Positions 8,026 through 17,645 of a DNA stretch of 64,000 bases are shown one piece after another. The DNA is from Variovorax sp. SG517 (lineage in GTDB: Bacteria > Pseudomonadota > Gammaproteobacteria > Burkholderiales > Burkholderiaceae_C). A program made the translations under genes and the position numbers. The notes beneath the pieces were generated by a model. That model saw only the letters and a list, made by a program, of their open reading frames with translations, was not told the DNA's origin and made no database searches. The stretch is from assembly GCF_013376045.1 (NCBI RefSeq), contig NZ_JABMJG010000001.1:682001-746000 (forward strand), given 5' to 3'. How positions within the stretch are numbered: position 1 is the stretch's first letter; every line of letters starts with the position of its first letter.

Positions 8026-8714
8026 CACGCATCGTCATCGTCGAAGACGAAACCGACATCGCCTCGGTGGTGCAGGACTACCTGCGCCACGCGGGCTACG
8101 AAACCGAGCACTTCGCCGACGGGCAGAGCGCGCTCGAAAGCATCGTCGGCACGCCGCCCGACCTCACGCTGCTGGACATCATGCTGCCGCGGCTCGACGG
8201 CATCGAGGTGCTGCGCCGCGCGCGCGAGCACACGGCGCACCCGATCATCATGCTGACCGCGCGCATCGAGGAGGTCGACCGGCTGCTGGGCCTGGAACTC
8301 GGCGCCGACGACTACGTGTGCAAGCCCTTCTCGCCGCGCGAACTGGTGGCGCGCGTTCGCGCGGTGCTGCGCCGCACCGCGCCGGGCCCGTCGCAGGGCC
8401 CGGGCTCGCAGAACGACGCACCGGGGCTGGTACTCGACGACGTGCACTGGCGTGCGTCGCTCGAAGGCACGCCGCTGAACCTCACGCGGCGCGAGTTCGG
8501 GCTGCTGCAGGTGCTCTCGCGGCACCCCGGGCGCATCTTCTCGCGCGCCCGCCTGCTCGAGCTGGCCTACGACGACACGGTGGACGTGACGGAACGCGCC
8601 ATCGACAGCCACGTGAAGAACCTGCGCCGCAAGCTCGGCGCGGTGACGCCGGGGCACGACTGGATACGGTCGGTGTACGGCGTGGGCTTCGCGTGGGAGG
8701 CGCCGGCCGGTTAG
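8022..8714 (+). CDS. OmpR-family response regulator (BaeR-like)
   Basis: 230 residues. Receiver domain (1-118) has the acidic pair Glu8-Asp9, phospho-acceptor Asp52 in LTLLDIMLP, MLTAR and the Lys of CKPFSPRE. The C-terminal winged helix (about 130-226) has recognition helix VTERAIDSHVKNLRRKLG and ends DWIRSVYGVGFAWE. It overlaps the kinase gene by 4 bases, so both are one operon. The DNA-binding domain is closely similar to that of the regulator at 34647-35336, so both may read the same DNA motif. Confidence 0.92.
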   Translation: MTRIVIVEDETDIASVVQDYLRHAGYETEHFADGQSALESIVGTPPDLTLLDIMLPRLDGIEVLRRAREHTAHPIIMLTARIEEVDRLLGLELGADDYVCKPFSPRELVARVRAVLRRTAPGPSQGPGSQNDAPGLVLDDVHWRASLEGTPLNLTRREFGLLQVLSRHPGRIFSRARLLELAYDDTVDVTERAIDSHVKNLRRKLGAVTPGHDWIRSVYGVGFAWEAPAG

Positions 8715-8726
8715 GGCCTGTTCACA

Positions 8727-9566
8727 CTATTTCCGGTCCTGCACGGGCCCCGAGGCGCGGATCTGCGTCGCGGTCTTCGCCCAGGTCTTCTCCAGCATCC
8801 GCGACAGGTACGAGCCCGATTCCCAGCCCACCTGAAGCGCGATGGAAAGCACCGAGTCGCGCGTGTTCCTCAGCAGGAACTCCGCGCGCTCCAGGCGCCG
8901 GCGCTGCAGGTAGGCCAGCGGCGACACGCCGTACTTCGCGCGGAAGACGCGCTCCACCTGGCGGCGCGAAAGACGGTGCTGCTGCGCGAAGGCCTCCAGC
9001 GACAGCGGCCGGGAAAGATCGGCTTCGATGGTTTCCGCCAGCAGTTCGGCCACCAGCAGGGCCGAGGCGGGATCGCCGTCCGACAGCGGCTGGCCGCTGA
9101 GCCGCGCAGCCTCCATGACGAGCGCGCCGCACAGCGCATAGTTCTCCGCGGTGCCGGTCCTGGCCGACTCGAACATCCGCTGCGACAGCGCACGCAGCGC
9201 CGTGCTGCCGGCGCGCATGCCCTGCGACGGAGTCGAAACGCCCTGCGCCTGCAGCGCGGTGGCCCACAGCGCGGGGTCCACATAGACCGCGACGTGCGTC
9301 TGCCCCGCCGTGAGCGTGGTGGTCGAATGCGCGCTGCCGGCCGCGAACCAGAGGAAGTGCCCGGGGCCCAGGGTCTGCGCGCCGCCTTGCGCGTCGCCAA
9401 CGCTGAAGCGCCCCGCCAGTGGCACGAACAGCATGTCGCAGTCGTGCACGTGCGTGTCGGTGGCGTAGCGCTCGCGGGCGTTCGCGACCATGGTGGCGTG
9501 GTGCGACAGCCGCTCGACGAACAGCGACTGGCGCGGCGCCGGTATGCGGGTGTTCGTCAGGTGCAT
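8727..9566 (-). CDS. AraC-family transcriptional regulator
   Basis: 279 residues from the ATG at 9566, chosen because AAGGAG lies 7 bases upstream; a longer form from 9605 is possible. The N-terminal half is a cupin-like sensor domain (HVHDCDMLFVPLAGRFSVG). The C-terminal two helix-turn-helix motifs are typical (LSLEAFAQQHRLSRRQVERVF; SVLSIALQVGWESGSYLSRM). It diverges from the Bug/PhzF-RidA operon starting at 9670 and probably controls it, with 103 bases between the starts. It converges with the response regulator gene at 8714. Confidence 0.85.
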   Translation of the reverse strand: MHLTNTRIPAPRQSLFVERLSHHATMVANARERYATDTHVHDCDMLFVPLAGRFSVGDAQGGAQTLGPGHFLWFAAGSAHSTTTLTAGQTHVAVYVDPALWATALQAQGVSTPSQGMRAGSTALRALSQRMFESARTGTAENYALCGALVMEAARLSGQPLSDGDPASALLVAELLAETIEADLSRPLSLEAFAQQHRLSRRQVERVFRAKYGVSPLAYLQRRRLERAEFLLRNTRDSVLSIALQVGWESGSYLSRMLEKTWAKTATQIRASGPVQDRK

Positions 9567-9669
9567 GGCCACTCCTTGTCGCAATTGAACTCGTGCATGT
9601 CGCAATCGGCCGCGCGCGTCCGCGCACGCTCAACAGAATCGGGAAACACCACTCCCGCAAGCAAGAAGC

Positions 9670-10659
9670 ATGAAACCCCAAGCACTGCGCCGCCGCGCGC
9701 TCCTCGGGCTGGCAGCCGCCGGCCTCCTGTACGGCCCTGCCGCCTCATGGTCGGCTCCGGAAACGGCCTACCCGGCCAAGCCGGTGACGATCATCGTACC
9801 CTTCCCCGCCGGCGGCGGCACCGACGTCATCTTCCGCTCGGTGCAGCAGCGGCTGCAGGCCGCCCTCGGCGTGTCGGTGATCATCGACAACCGCTCCGGC
9901 GCCGGCGGCACCGTGGGCACGGGCTTCGGCGCGAAGGCGAACCCCGACGGCTACACGCTGGTGGCGGCCACCACCTCGACCATCGCATCCGCCGATGCGG
10001 TGTACCCCAAGCTGCCCTACGACCCCATCAAGGACCTCGTGCCCATCGGCACCATCGGCACCACGCCCTTCGTGCTGGTGGTGACGCCGTCGCTCGCGGC
10101 GCGCGACGTGAAGGGCTTCGTCGACTACGCCAAGGCCCATCCGCAGGCGCTCAACTACGGCAGCATCGGCAACGGCAGCCTGAGCCACCTGGCGGGCGAG
10201 CTCTTCAAGCAGCGCACCGGCATCGAGATGACCCATGTGCCCTACCGCGGCGCGGCGCCCGCGCAGGCCGACCTGATGGCGGGGCAGATCCAGGCGCTGT
10301 TCGACAACCCGCCTGCGCTGCTCGCGCAGGTGCGCGGCGGCCGCATGCGGGCGCTGGCGATCAGCGAACCCTCGGCCGGCTTCGAAGGCCTGCCGACCTT
10401 CGAGCAGGCCGGCATCAAGAACTTCAGGCCGCAGCTCTGGTACGGCCTGATGGCGCCGGCTGCCACGCCGCAGCCGGTGGTGCAGCGCCTGCGCGCCGCG
10501 CTCGACACGGCCATGCGCGATGCGGCGCTGCGCACCGACATGCAGTCCAAGGGCGTGACGCCGTGGATCGTGACGCCCGATGCATTCCAGGCACAGATAC
10601 GCAGCGACATCCAGCTCTGGGGCGGCATCGCCCGGTCGGTGAATGCAAAGGCCGAATGA
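9670..10659 (+). CDS. Bug/TctC-family periplasmic solute-binding protein
   Basis: 329 residues. The twin-arginine-like, hydrophobic N-terminus (RRRALLGLAAAGLL) is a signal peptide ending near SWSA. The mature protein begins with the family pattern YPAKPVTIIVPFPAGGGTD and contains the conserved LAGELFK and ALFDNPPA regions. Members bind carboxylates or other small organic solutes for tripartite tricarboxylate transport; no TctA/TctB gene is nearby, as is common for Bug proteins in Burkholderiales. Its stop overlaps the start of the PhzF-RidA gene (ATGA), so both are co-translated. Confidence 0.88.
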   Translation: MKPQALRRRALLGLAAAGLLYGPAASWSAPETAYPAKPVTIIVPFPAGGGTDVIFRSVQQRLQAALGVSVIIDNRSGAGGTVGTGFGAKANPDGYTLVAATTSTIASADAVYPKLPYDPIKDLVPIGTIGTTPFVLVVTPSLAARDVKGFVDYAKAHPQALNYGSIGNGSLSHLAGELFKQRTGIEMTHVPYRGAAPAQADLMAGQIQALFDNPPALLAQVRGGRMRALAISEPSAGFEGLPTFEQAGIKNFRPQLWYGLMAPAATPQPVVQRLRAALDTAMRDAALRTDMQSKGVTPWIVTPDAFQAQIRSDIQLWGGIARSVNAKAE

Positions 10660-11984
10660 CGATGACGACGACCCACCCTCCGCACGCCCACAACATCCGC
10701 GTCTTCGTGGGGTCCGACCCGAGCATCGGCGGCAACCCCGCACCGGTCTGGCTAGATGCCGACGCGCTCTCCACCGCGCAGATGCAGGAATACACGCGGC
10801 GCAGCGGTCATGAATCGGTCTTCGTGCTGAAGCCCGCAACGCCCGCGCACGCCCTGCGCATGCGCTACTTCGTGCCCAACCACGAAATGGAGATGTGCGG
10901 CCACGCCACCGTCGGCGCGCTCTGGCTGCTGCACCGGCGCGGCGAATGGGACGGCTCGCCCGTGGCCATCGAGACGCTGAGCGGCACCGTGACCGGCCGC
11001 CGCGTCGACGGCACGGTACAGATCAGCCAGCCGCGCGCGGTGGTGGAGGAAGTGACGCAGCAGGCGCTGGTCGAGGAGATCGCGCGCTGCCTGGGCATCG
11101 ATGCGGCGAACATCGTCGGGCCCGTGCTCAACGCCGCGACCAGCCGCGTGAAGACGCTGGTGCGGCTGGCGGATACGAAGCAGCTCCACGGCCTGCGCGT
11201 GGATTTCGCGCGCGTCGAGTCGCTGTGCGAGCGGCTGGGCTCGACCGGGCTGTATCCGTACGCGCTGTCGGAAGGCGAAGTCTGCACGGTCAGCGCGCGG
11301 CAGTTTCCGAAATCCTCCGGCTATCCCGAAGATGCGGCCACGGGCATCGCCGCGGCGGCGCTCGCATGGGGCCTGCGCCGCCTGGGCCTGGTCGGCACGG
11401 ACGCGCTCGCGGTGACGGTGCGGCAGGGTGAAGCCATGGGGTCGCCTTCCGCCATCCATGTCGGCTTGCCGTCGGAAGCGATGGGGCAGGAAGGCTGCAG
11501 GATCGGCGGCGAATGCTGCGAAGAGCCGCCGGAGGATCTGCGCCTGGAGGTGCTCTGCCCGCCGGAAGCGGCGCGTGCGAGCCCTTCCGGAACCTATGCC
11601 ACCTTCTCGAAGGCGGGCAGCCTGTGGCAATCGAGCGGCGTCGTCGGGCGCGAGAACGGCGAAGTCGTTGCCGGGCCGCTGCGGGGGCCGGACGACGTGG
11701 CGCGCGGCCAGCGCGCGGCGGTGGCTGCAGTCGCCGCGCTGCTGCGCTCCGCGCGCGAAGAACTTGGCAGCCTCTCGCGCGTCGCCCGCGTCGTCGCGCT
11801 GAACGGATACCTCCAGACAGGCGCCGATTTCGCGGAGCACGCGAAGGTGATGGACGCGGCCTCGGAACTGCTGCGGCAGGTCTTTCCGGAGGCACCGCTG
11901 CCGGCCCGCACGACCATCGGCGTCGCGTCGCTTCCGCGTGGCGGCGCGGCCGAGGTGTCGTTGACGCTGGAAGTACGCGACTGA
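10656..11984 (+). CDS. PhzF isomerase-like / RidA-like fusion protein
   Basis: 442 residues in one uninterrupted frame. Residues about 10-285 are a PhzF/DapF-like fold: GGNPAPVW, the catalytic-type Glu53 in GHESVFV, MCGHATVGAL (Cys81-His83) and PEDAATGIAAAAL near 224. Residues about 302-442 are a RidA/YjgF-family domain, from SGTYATFSKAGSLW to ARTTIGVASLPRGGAAEVSL. PhzF proteins isomerise or epimerise small carboxylic compounds; RidA proteins hydrolyse reactive imines and enamines. The pairing suggests an isomerisation step followed by imine clean-up, with the Bug protein delivering the substrate. The ATGA overlap sets the start; ATG at 10662 is an alternative. Confidence 0.82.
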   Translation: MTMTTTHPPHAHNIRVFVGSDPSIGGNPAPVWLDADALSTAQMQEYTRRSGHESVFVLKPATPAHALRMRYFVPNHEMEMCGHATVGALWLLHRRGEWDGSPVAIETLSGTVTGRRVDGTVQISQPRAVVEEVTQQALVEEIARCLGIDAANIVGPVLNAATSRVKTLVRLADTKQLHGLRVDFARVESLCERLGSTGLYPYALSEGEVCTVSARQFPKSSGYPEDAATGIAAAALAWGLRRLGLVGTDALAVTVRQGEAMGSPSAIHVGLPSEAMGQEGCRIGGECCEEPPEDLRLEVLCPPEAARASPSGTYATFSKAGSLWQSSGVVGRENGEVVAGPLRGPDDVARGQRAAVAAVAALLRSAREELGSLSRVARVVALNGYLQTGADFAEHAKVMDAASELLRQVFPEAPLPARTTIGVASLPRGGAAEVSLTLEVRD

Positions 11985-12014
11985 GCGGCGCGGCGCGCCG
12001 CCTTGCTCTTTTCT
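11985..12014 (+). terminator. Terminator after the PhzF-RidA gene
   Basis: GCGGCG...CGCCGC (11985-12001) forms a tight GC hairpin immediately at the stop codon and is followed by a T-rich tract (12002-12014). It separates the operon from the convergent acyl-CoA dehydrogenase gene. Confidence 0.6.
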
Positions 12015-12015
12015 T

Positions 12016-13233
12016 CTACTGGTAAGCCGCCAGCTCCTGCTTGGCGATCGCGTTGCGATGCACCTCGTCGGGACCGTCCGCCACGCGCAGGTGCCGCTCG
12101 TAGGCGTAGAAGTTCGTGAGCAGCGTGTCCTGGCTCAGCCCCATGGCGCCGTAGGCCTGCATGGCCCAGTCGATCACCTTCACGCAGTTGTTCGGCGTGA
12201 GCACCTTGATCATCGCGATCTCCTTGGCGGCGACCTTGTTGCCCACGGTGTCCATGCGGTAGGCGGCGTTGAGCACCATCCAGCGCGACTGCTCGATGAG
12301 CATGCGCGACTCGGCGATGCGCTCGCGCCACACGCCCTGCTCCGACAGCGGCTTGTGGAAGGCGGTGCGCGACACCAGGCGCTGGCACATCATCTCCAGC
12401 GCGGCCTCGGCCATGCCGATGGCGCGCATGCAGTGGTGGATGCGGCCGGGGCCGAGACGGCCCTGTGCGATCTCGAAGCCGCGGCCTTCGCCGAGCAGGA
12501 TGTTCTCGACCGGCACGCGCACGTTCTCGAACACGATCTCCGGATGGCCGAAGGGCGGGTCGTACACGCCGAGCAGCGCCATGTCGCGCACGATGGTCAC
12601 GCCGGGCGTGTTCTTCGGCACGAGGATCATCGACTGCTGCCTGTGGCGGTCGGCGTTGTCGGGGTCGGTCTTGCCCATGAGCACGAAGATCTCGCAGCGC
12701 TCGTTCATCGCGCCGGTGATGTACCACTTGCGGCCGTTGATGACGTACTCGTCGCCCTCGCGGCGGATGCTGCAGCGGATGTTGGTGGCGTCGCTCGAAG
12801 CCACCTCGGGCTCGGTCATGGCGAAGGAGGAGCGGATCTCGCCGGCCAGCAGCGGCTTCAGCCAGCGCTCCTGCTGCGCCTTGGTGCCGTAGCGCGCGAG
12901 CACTTCCATGTTGCCGGTGTCGGGCGCGGAGCAGTTGAAGATCTCCGAGCACCAGTAGCGCCGGCCCATGATCTCGCACAGCGGGGCGTATTCGACGTTG
13001 CTCAGGCCCGGGCCGTGCTCCGACTCGGGCAGGAACAGGTTCCACAGCCCGCGCTCGCGCGCCTTGGCCTTGAGGCCGGCCATCATCGGCAACTCGGCAT
13101 ACGGCCGGCCCGCGCGGGCGTTGGCGGCCAGCTCCTCTTCATGGCGCTTCTCGTTGGGGTAGACGTACTCGTCCATGAACCTGAGCAGTTCCTCGCGCAG
13201 CGCGATCACCCGGGGCGTGAATTCGAAATGCAT
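12016..13233 (-). CDS. Acyl-CoA dehydrogenase (ACAD10/11-like)
   Basis: 405 residues from the ATG at 13233 (GAAGGACG ribosome site). It has the usual order: N-terminal helices, the FAD/substrate region [16 protein letters not shown] (signature of the family), a beta-domain ([11 protein letters not shown]) and the C-terminal helical domain with [22 protein letters not shown] and [11 protein letters not shown]. It oxidises an acyl-CoA to the 2-enoyl-CoA, passing electrons to ETF. Chain-length preference cannot be read. It stands alone, divergent from the Nudix gene (13373), with 139 bases between. Confidence 0.9.
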   Translation of the reverse strand: MHFEFTPRVIALREELLRFMDEYVYPNEKRHEEELAANARAGRPYAELPMMAGLKAKARERGLWNLFLPESEHGPGLSNVEYAPLCEIMGRRYWCSEIFNCSAPDTGNMEVLARYGTKAQQERWLKPLLAGEIRSSFAMTEPEVASSDATNIRCSIRREGDEYVINGRKWYITGAMNERCEIFVLMGKTDPDNADRHRQQSMILVPKNTPGVTIVRDMALLGVYDPPFGHPEIVFENVRVPVENILLGEGRGFEIAQGRLGPGRIHHCMRAIGMAEAALEMMCQRLVSRTAFHKPLSEQGVWRERIAESRMLIEQSRWMVLNAAYRMDTVGNKVAAKEIAMIKVLTPNNCVKVIDWAMQAYGAMGLSQDTLLTNFYAYERHLRVADGPDEVHRNAIAKQELAAYQ

Positions 13234-13372
13234 GGTGCGTCCTTCGGCAAGAGTCGATGTGTAGGTGTGGCTTGAAGGTACGTCGCACGCGGCGTTTCGC
13301 ACGGTCTTCCGGGTGACAGCGGGGCCCTCGTGCTGTCACCTTCGCAGCAGTGGCCGGCGCGACAATGCGGGC

Positions 13373-14695
13373 ATGACCGCCAGCCCCACGGACGTTTCTT
13401 CTTCTCCCACCTCGCCGCGCCCCGTGCGCATGGCGGCCACGCTCATCGTCGTGCGCGACGGTCGCGCCGGTCTCGAGGTGCTGATGCTGCGGCGGGCCGA
13501 GAAGGCCAACGACCAGAACAGCGGCGCGAGCGTGTTCCCGGGCGGCGTGATCGACGCGCACGACCGCGGCCTGCACGGCTGCTGCAGCGGCATCGACGAC
13601 CGTGCCGCAAGCGCACGGCTCGAAGTGCCCGAAGGCGGCCTCGACTACTACGCGGCAGCGATCCGCGAATGCTTCGAGGAAGCCGGCCTGCTGTTCGCGA
13701 CCGATTCCGCCGGACGGCCGGTGACGCTCGACGGCCTGCCTGCCGGCCAGCTCGCCGAGATGCGCCATGCAGCGGAGCAAGGCACCGACGCGCTGCTCTC
13801 GCTGTGCGCGCAGCACGGCTGGAAGCTCGCGGCCGACCGGCTCGCGTACTTCTCGCACTGGCTCACGCCGCCGGGCATGCCGCGCCGCTTCGACACGCGC
13901 TTCTTTCTCGCCGCCATGCCCGAAGCACAGAGCGTGCAGCCCGACGGCCGCGAGACGGTCGAGCACATGTGGTTGCGCCCCGCCGATGCGGTGGACCCGG
14001 CGCGCGGGCTCAAGCTGATGAACGTGACGCGCCGCATCCTGCTGGAGCTCGCGCGATTCCAAAGCGTGCAAGAGCTCATGGCGCATGCGCGCAGCCTGAA
14101 GCACATTCCCCGCGTGATGCCCCGGCTGGCGGACGGTCCCAAGGGGCGGCGGCCTGTGAACATGGAGGAGCATTCGTACGAGGAAGTCGGCTTCGTCGAT
14201 CCGCACGGCGAAGGCGGTGGGCGCTATGCGCACGAGGCCGGGCTGGCGATGCGGCTTTCGGCGCGGGTGCTGCGGGTGACCGGGGAAGCCGGCGACGGAT
14301 CGGGCACGCTGGTGCACAGCTATTTCGTGGGAACGGCGGACGGAGATTGCGCGCTGATCGACGCATCGCCCGCAGGCCCCGCGCATGCCGAGGCGCTTGC
14401 CGCCGCGGCGCCGGGGCGGGTGCGATGGCTTCTGTCGACGCAGGCTGGCCCCGAAGAAGCACTGCGCGAGTTCTGGCCGGATGCGGCCGCCGCGGTGCTG
14501 GCACTGGGCGAGCAGATCCGAATCGGCGATGCCACGCTGCGCGTGCTGCCAGGCGATGGCGATGCGCGATCGCGGCGGTTCCTGCTGGTCGAGGAAGCAA
14601 TCCTGTTCACGGGCGCGTCAGATGCGCCGATGACCGGCGAAGAGCAGGTTCGCTGGATCGCGCCGCGCCACGGCTTCCTGCGCAGCCGGCGCTGA
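13373..14695 (+). CDS. Nudix hydrolase with C-terminal degenerate metallo-beta-lactamase-like domain
   Basis: 440 residues. Residues about 18-225 are a Nudix domain of the NUDT19 type, in which the Nudix box is split: FPGGVIDAHD is separated from IRECFEEAGLL by about 35 residues. Such proteins commonly cleave CoA-type diphosphates (family knowledge). Residues about 280-440 look like a metallo-beta-lactamase fold (HSYFVGTADGDCALIDAS, RWLLSTQAGPEEAL), but the HxHxDH zinc motif is missing at the expected place. Start chosen at the first ATG after the divergent promoter region; longer upstream codons are unlikely. Confidence 0.75.
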   Translation: MTASPTDVSSSPTSPRPVRMAATLIVVRDGRAGLEVLMLRRAEKANDQNSGASVFPGGVIDAHDRGLHGCCSGIDDRAASARLEVPEGGLDYYAAAIRECFEEAGLLFATDSAGRPVTLDGLPAGQLAEMRHAAEQGTDALLSLCAQHGWKLAADRLAYFSHWLTPPGMPRRFDTRFFLAAMPEAQSVQPDGRETVEHMWLRPADAVDPARGLKLMNVTRRILLELARFQSVQELMAHARSLKHIPRVMPRLADGPKGRRPVNMEEHSYEEVGFVDPHGEGGGRYAHEAGLAMRLSARVLRVTGEAGDGSGTLVHSYFVGTADGDCALIDASPAGPAHAEALAAAAPGRVRWLLSTQAGPEEALREFWPDAAAAVLALGEQIRIGDATLRVLPGDGDARSRRFLLVEEAILFTGASDAPMTGEEQVRWIAPRHGFLRSRR

Positions 14696-14759
14696 CCACC
14701 CCCGCAGCACCTCGTCGCGCCACGCGGCCGTGGCATGCATCGTGCAAGATCGGCCCATC

Positions 14760-16979
14760 ATGCTTCCCCTGTCCCCGGACGCGCTGCGCCAGCAGCTGCG
14801 GTCATTCGCTTCGCGCGCGCAGCCCGTGCGCATTCTTCTCACGCTCGGCAGTCTCATGGCGGCTTGCGCCTGGACCGGCCACACCGATGCGGTGATTCCC
14901 CTCTTCCTCGGCGCCATCGCCAGCGCGCTGGCCGAAACCGACGACAGCTGGCGCGGCCGGCTGCGCGCGCAGCTGGTCACGCTGGGCTGCTTCGCGGGCA
15001 TCGCGTTCGCGGTGGAGGCAGCTTTCGGCATGCCGCTGCTGTTCATCGCCGGCCTTGCGCTCGCGGCCTTCTGGCTCACGATGCTCGGCGCGGTGGAGGC
15101 GCGCTACAAGGCGATCGCGTATGCGACGCTGATCCTGGCGATGTACGCCACGCTCGGCATCGAGAACATGGGTGCGCATGGCGTGGCGCATCGCGGACGC
15201 GAGCCCTTGCTGCTCGTGGCCGGCGCGGCCTGGTACGGTGTGTTCTCCGTGCTGTGGTGCGCGGCCTTTCCGGCGCAGCCGGTGCAGGCGCGGCTGGTGA
15301 CGCTCTTCACGGTGCTGGGCAACTACGTGCGCTACAAGGCGTCGCTGTTCGAGCCGCTGCGCGGCATCGACATCGAGCGCAAGCGGCTCGCGCTCGCGCA
15401 GCTCAACGCGGAAGTGGTGACCGAGCTCAACGCGGCCAAGGAAAGCATCTTCCGCCGCATCGGCGCGCGGGCGCCGACGGGGCGCATCTCGCGCTACCGC
15501 GGGCTCTACCTGATCGCGCAGGACGTGCACGAGCGCGCGAGCTCCTCGCACGACGACTACAACGCGCTGGCCGACGCCTTCTTCCACAGCGACCTGCTCT
15601 ACCGCTGCCAGCGCGTGCTGGGCCTGCAGGGGCTGGCCTGCCAGCGGCTGGCCGAGTCGGTCGCGCGGCGCGAGCCTTTCGAGGTGGGCCCGGAAACCGT
15701 GCAGGCGCTGGCCGACCTGCGCAGCGCCATCGAGCACGAGCGCGCGCGGGCAGATACCCCCGCGCGGCTTGCGCTGCTGGCCTCGGTGGAGGCGCTGGCG
15801 CGCAACCTCGCGCTGCTCGACGGCCAGCTCGCGGGCGCCAGCCAGCCCTCGGCGCGCGCTGGCCGCACGGAGATGGGCCTGTTCGACCGCTCGCCGCGCT
15901 CCTGGCGCGACGCCCTCGAGCGCGTGCGGCGCCAGCTCACCGTGCGATCGCCGCTCTTCCGCCATGCGCTGCGGCTGTCGATCGCGCTGGTGGCGGGCTA
16001 TGGCGTGATGCAGCTCATCCACCCGGCGCAGGGCTACTGGATCCTGCTGACCACGCTCTTCGTCTGCCAGCAGAGCTATGGCGACACCATCGCGCGCATG
16101 GGGCAGCGCATTGCCGGCACCGCGCTCGGCGTGGTGGCGGGCTGGGCGCTGCTGCAGCTCTTTCCGCAGCCGCTGGTGCAGTCGGTGCTCGCGGTGATCG
16201 CCGGGGTGCTGTTCTTCGCGACCCGCACCACGCGCTACCTGCTGGCCACGGCTTCGATGACGCTGCTGGTGCTGATGTGCTTCAACCAGGTCGGCGACAG
16301 CGGCGTGCTGCTGGTGCCGCGGCTGGTCGACACCGCCATCGGCAGCGCGATCGCCGGGCTGGCGGTGCTGCTGGTGCTGCCGCACTGGCAGGCGCGGCGC
16401 ATCAACGAACTGGCCGCGGCCGCCATGCGCGGCCATGCGGGCTACCTGCGGCAGATCGTCGTGCAATACCGCACCGGCGCGCGCGACCACCTCGACTACC
16501 GGCTGGCGCGGCGCAACGACCACAACGCGGACGCGGCGCTGTCGACCGCGGTGTCGGACATGTTCCGCGAGCCGGGCTACGTGCGGCGGCGCGCGGGGGT
16601 GGCGCTGCGCTTTCTGATCCGCTCGCACACGCTGCTGAGCTACCTCTCGGCACTGGGTGCCCACCGTTCGGCGCTGCCCGATTCGGCGCAGATGGCGGTG
16701 CTGCACGCCTCGGCCGAAGGCGCGATCGCGGCGCTGGAAGCGCTGGCGGCCGGGCTGGAAAGAGGCACTGCAGATGTAACAGGCGGGCTGGAAGCCGAAT
16801 CGGCCGCACGCGCCGCGCTCGCGCAGGCCGCCGCCGACGGCGGCGACGACGACGACGCCCAGGCGCGAACTTTCCATACCGAACTCGGTCTGATCTGGCT
16901 GCAGATAGACGCCCTGCGCCTCCACGCACGCGAATGGCTGCAGCCCGAAGGCGGCGAAAACACGACCGCGCCGGCCTGA
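14760..16979 (+). CDS. FUSC-family inner-membrane transporter (YccS/YhfK-like)
   Basis: 739 residues. Two clusters of membrane helices (about 20-175 and 390-545) frame cytoplasmic regions, the layout of FUSC/YccS proteins (aromatic acid or fusaric acid exporters). The second cluster carries the typical QGYWILLTTLFVCQQSYGDTIARMGQRI-type segment with conserved Tyr-Trp and Arg residues. The C-terminal cytoplasmic domain is acidic near the end (GGDDDDAQ). No HlyD-like partner lies next to it, as usual for YccS. Substrate unknown. The ATG at 14760 follows closely after the Nudix gene. Confidence 0.85.
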   Translation: MLPLSPDALRQQLRSFASRAQPVRILLTLGSLMAACAWTGHTDAVIPLFLGAIASALAETDDSWRGRLRAQLVTLGCFAGIAFAVEAAFGMPLLFIAGLALAAFWLTMLGAVEARYKAIAYATLILAMYATLGIENMGAHGVAHRGREPLLLVAGAAWYGVFSVLWCAAFPAQPVQARLVTLFTVLGNYVRYKASLFEPLRGIDIERKRLALAQLNAEVVTELNAAKESIFRRIGARAPTGRISRYRGLYLIAQDVHERASSSHDDYNALADAFFHSDLLYRCQRVLGLQGLACQRLAESVARREPFEVGPETVQALADLRSAIEHERARADTPARLALLASVEALARNLALLDGQLAGASQPSARAGRTEMGLFDRSPRSWRDALERVRRQLTVRSPLFRHALRLSIALVAGYGVMQLIHPAQGYWILLTTLFVCQQSYGDTIARMGQRIAGTALGVVAGWALLQLFPQPLVQSVLAVIAGVLFFATRTTRYLLATASMTLLVLMCFNQVGDSGVLLVPRLVDTAIGSAIAGLAVLLVLPHWQARRINELAAAAMRGHAGYLRQIVVQYRTGARDHLDYRLARRNDHNADAALSTAVSDMFREPGYVRRRAGVALRFLIRSHTLLSYLSALGAHRSALPDSAQMAVLHASAEGAIAALEALAAGLERGTADVTGGLEAESAARAALAQAAADGGDDDDAQARTFHTELGLIWLQIDALRLHAREWLQPEGGENTTAPA

Positions 16980-17063
16980 GGGCGAGTGAACATCCGTGCG
17001 ATCCGGTCGGTTGAAAGCGCCGTCGCGAGCACCCCTTCGCGCGGAAGGTAAAATTACCCCTAC

Positions 17064-17459
17064 ATGTCCCGCTGGTTTGCCGCCACTGTCCTCGCCATCA
17101 TGTTGTCCTGCTACGGCTTTGCCGTGCTTGCCCACAACATGCTCGGTGCCGGCCATTCGCACGCCGAACCGCAGACCGCCCAGGCGACCCAGACGCTGAT
17201 TGTCAGCGTCGCCTTCTCGGACCTCTCCGATCTTTCCGATGCCAGGAAGCCGGCAGGCGATGCCGACAAGGCCTCGGACGACACCCTCTCCATCGACGAA
17301 GCCGGCTCCGAACACGCCGAGCTGGTCGACGCCCGCAACGGCGCGCCCGCGCTGCTGCGCTTCACTGAACAGCCGCCGAAACTCGGCCTGACCACCATCG
17401 TCTCGCCGTTCCTGGCGCGACCCAAGCGGCCACCCCGCGCCGCTTCCTTCGTCGCCTAG
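17064..17459 (+). CDS. Small exported protein with HSH motif, unknown function
   Basis: 131 residues. The N-terminus MSRWFAATVLAIMLSCYGFAVLAHN is a signal peptide or membrane anchor. The next stretch, LGAGHSHAEPQ, has two His residues that could bind metal. The middle is acidic (SDLSDARKPAGDADKASDDT), the tail basic (FLARPKRPPRA). I do not recognise the family. The upstream tract GTAAAATTACCCC is unusually AT-rich for this region and may hold the promoter. Confidence 0.6.
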   Translation: MSRWFAATVLAIMLSCYGFAVLAHNMLGAGHSHAEPQTAQATQTLIVSVAFSDLSDLSDARKPAGDADKASDDTLSIDEAGSEHAELVDARNGAPALLRFTEQPPKLGLTTIVSPFLARPKRPPRAASFVA

Positions 17460-17645
17460 GCCCCGGGGCCTTCGCGACCGGGAGCCGCCATGGCTCCCGC
17501 CCCCCTTGCGATCCGGCACGGCCGCCATCCGGCGGCGCCCGCATCGCACCGCTGCCACTCGCTCTCTCTCATTCACGGCCCTGTGCCCCATTGCGCGCGC
17601 CATCGCACGCAGCCGGCATCGGTCCAGCTTCAAGGAATCAACACA

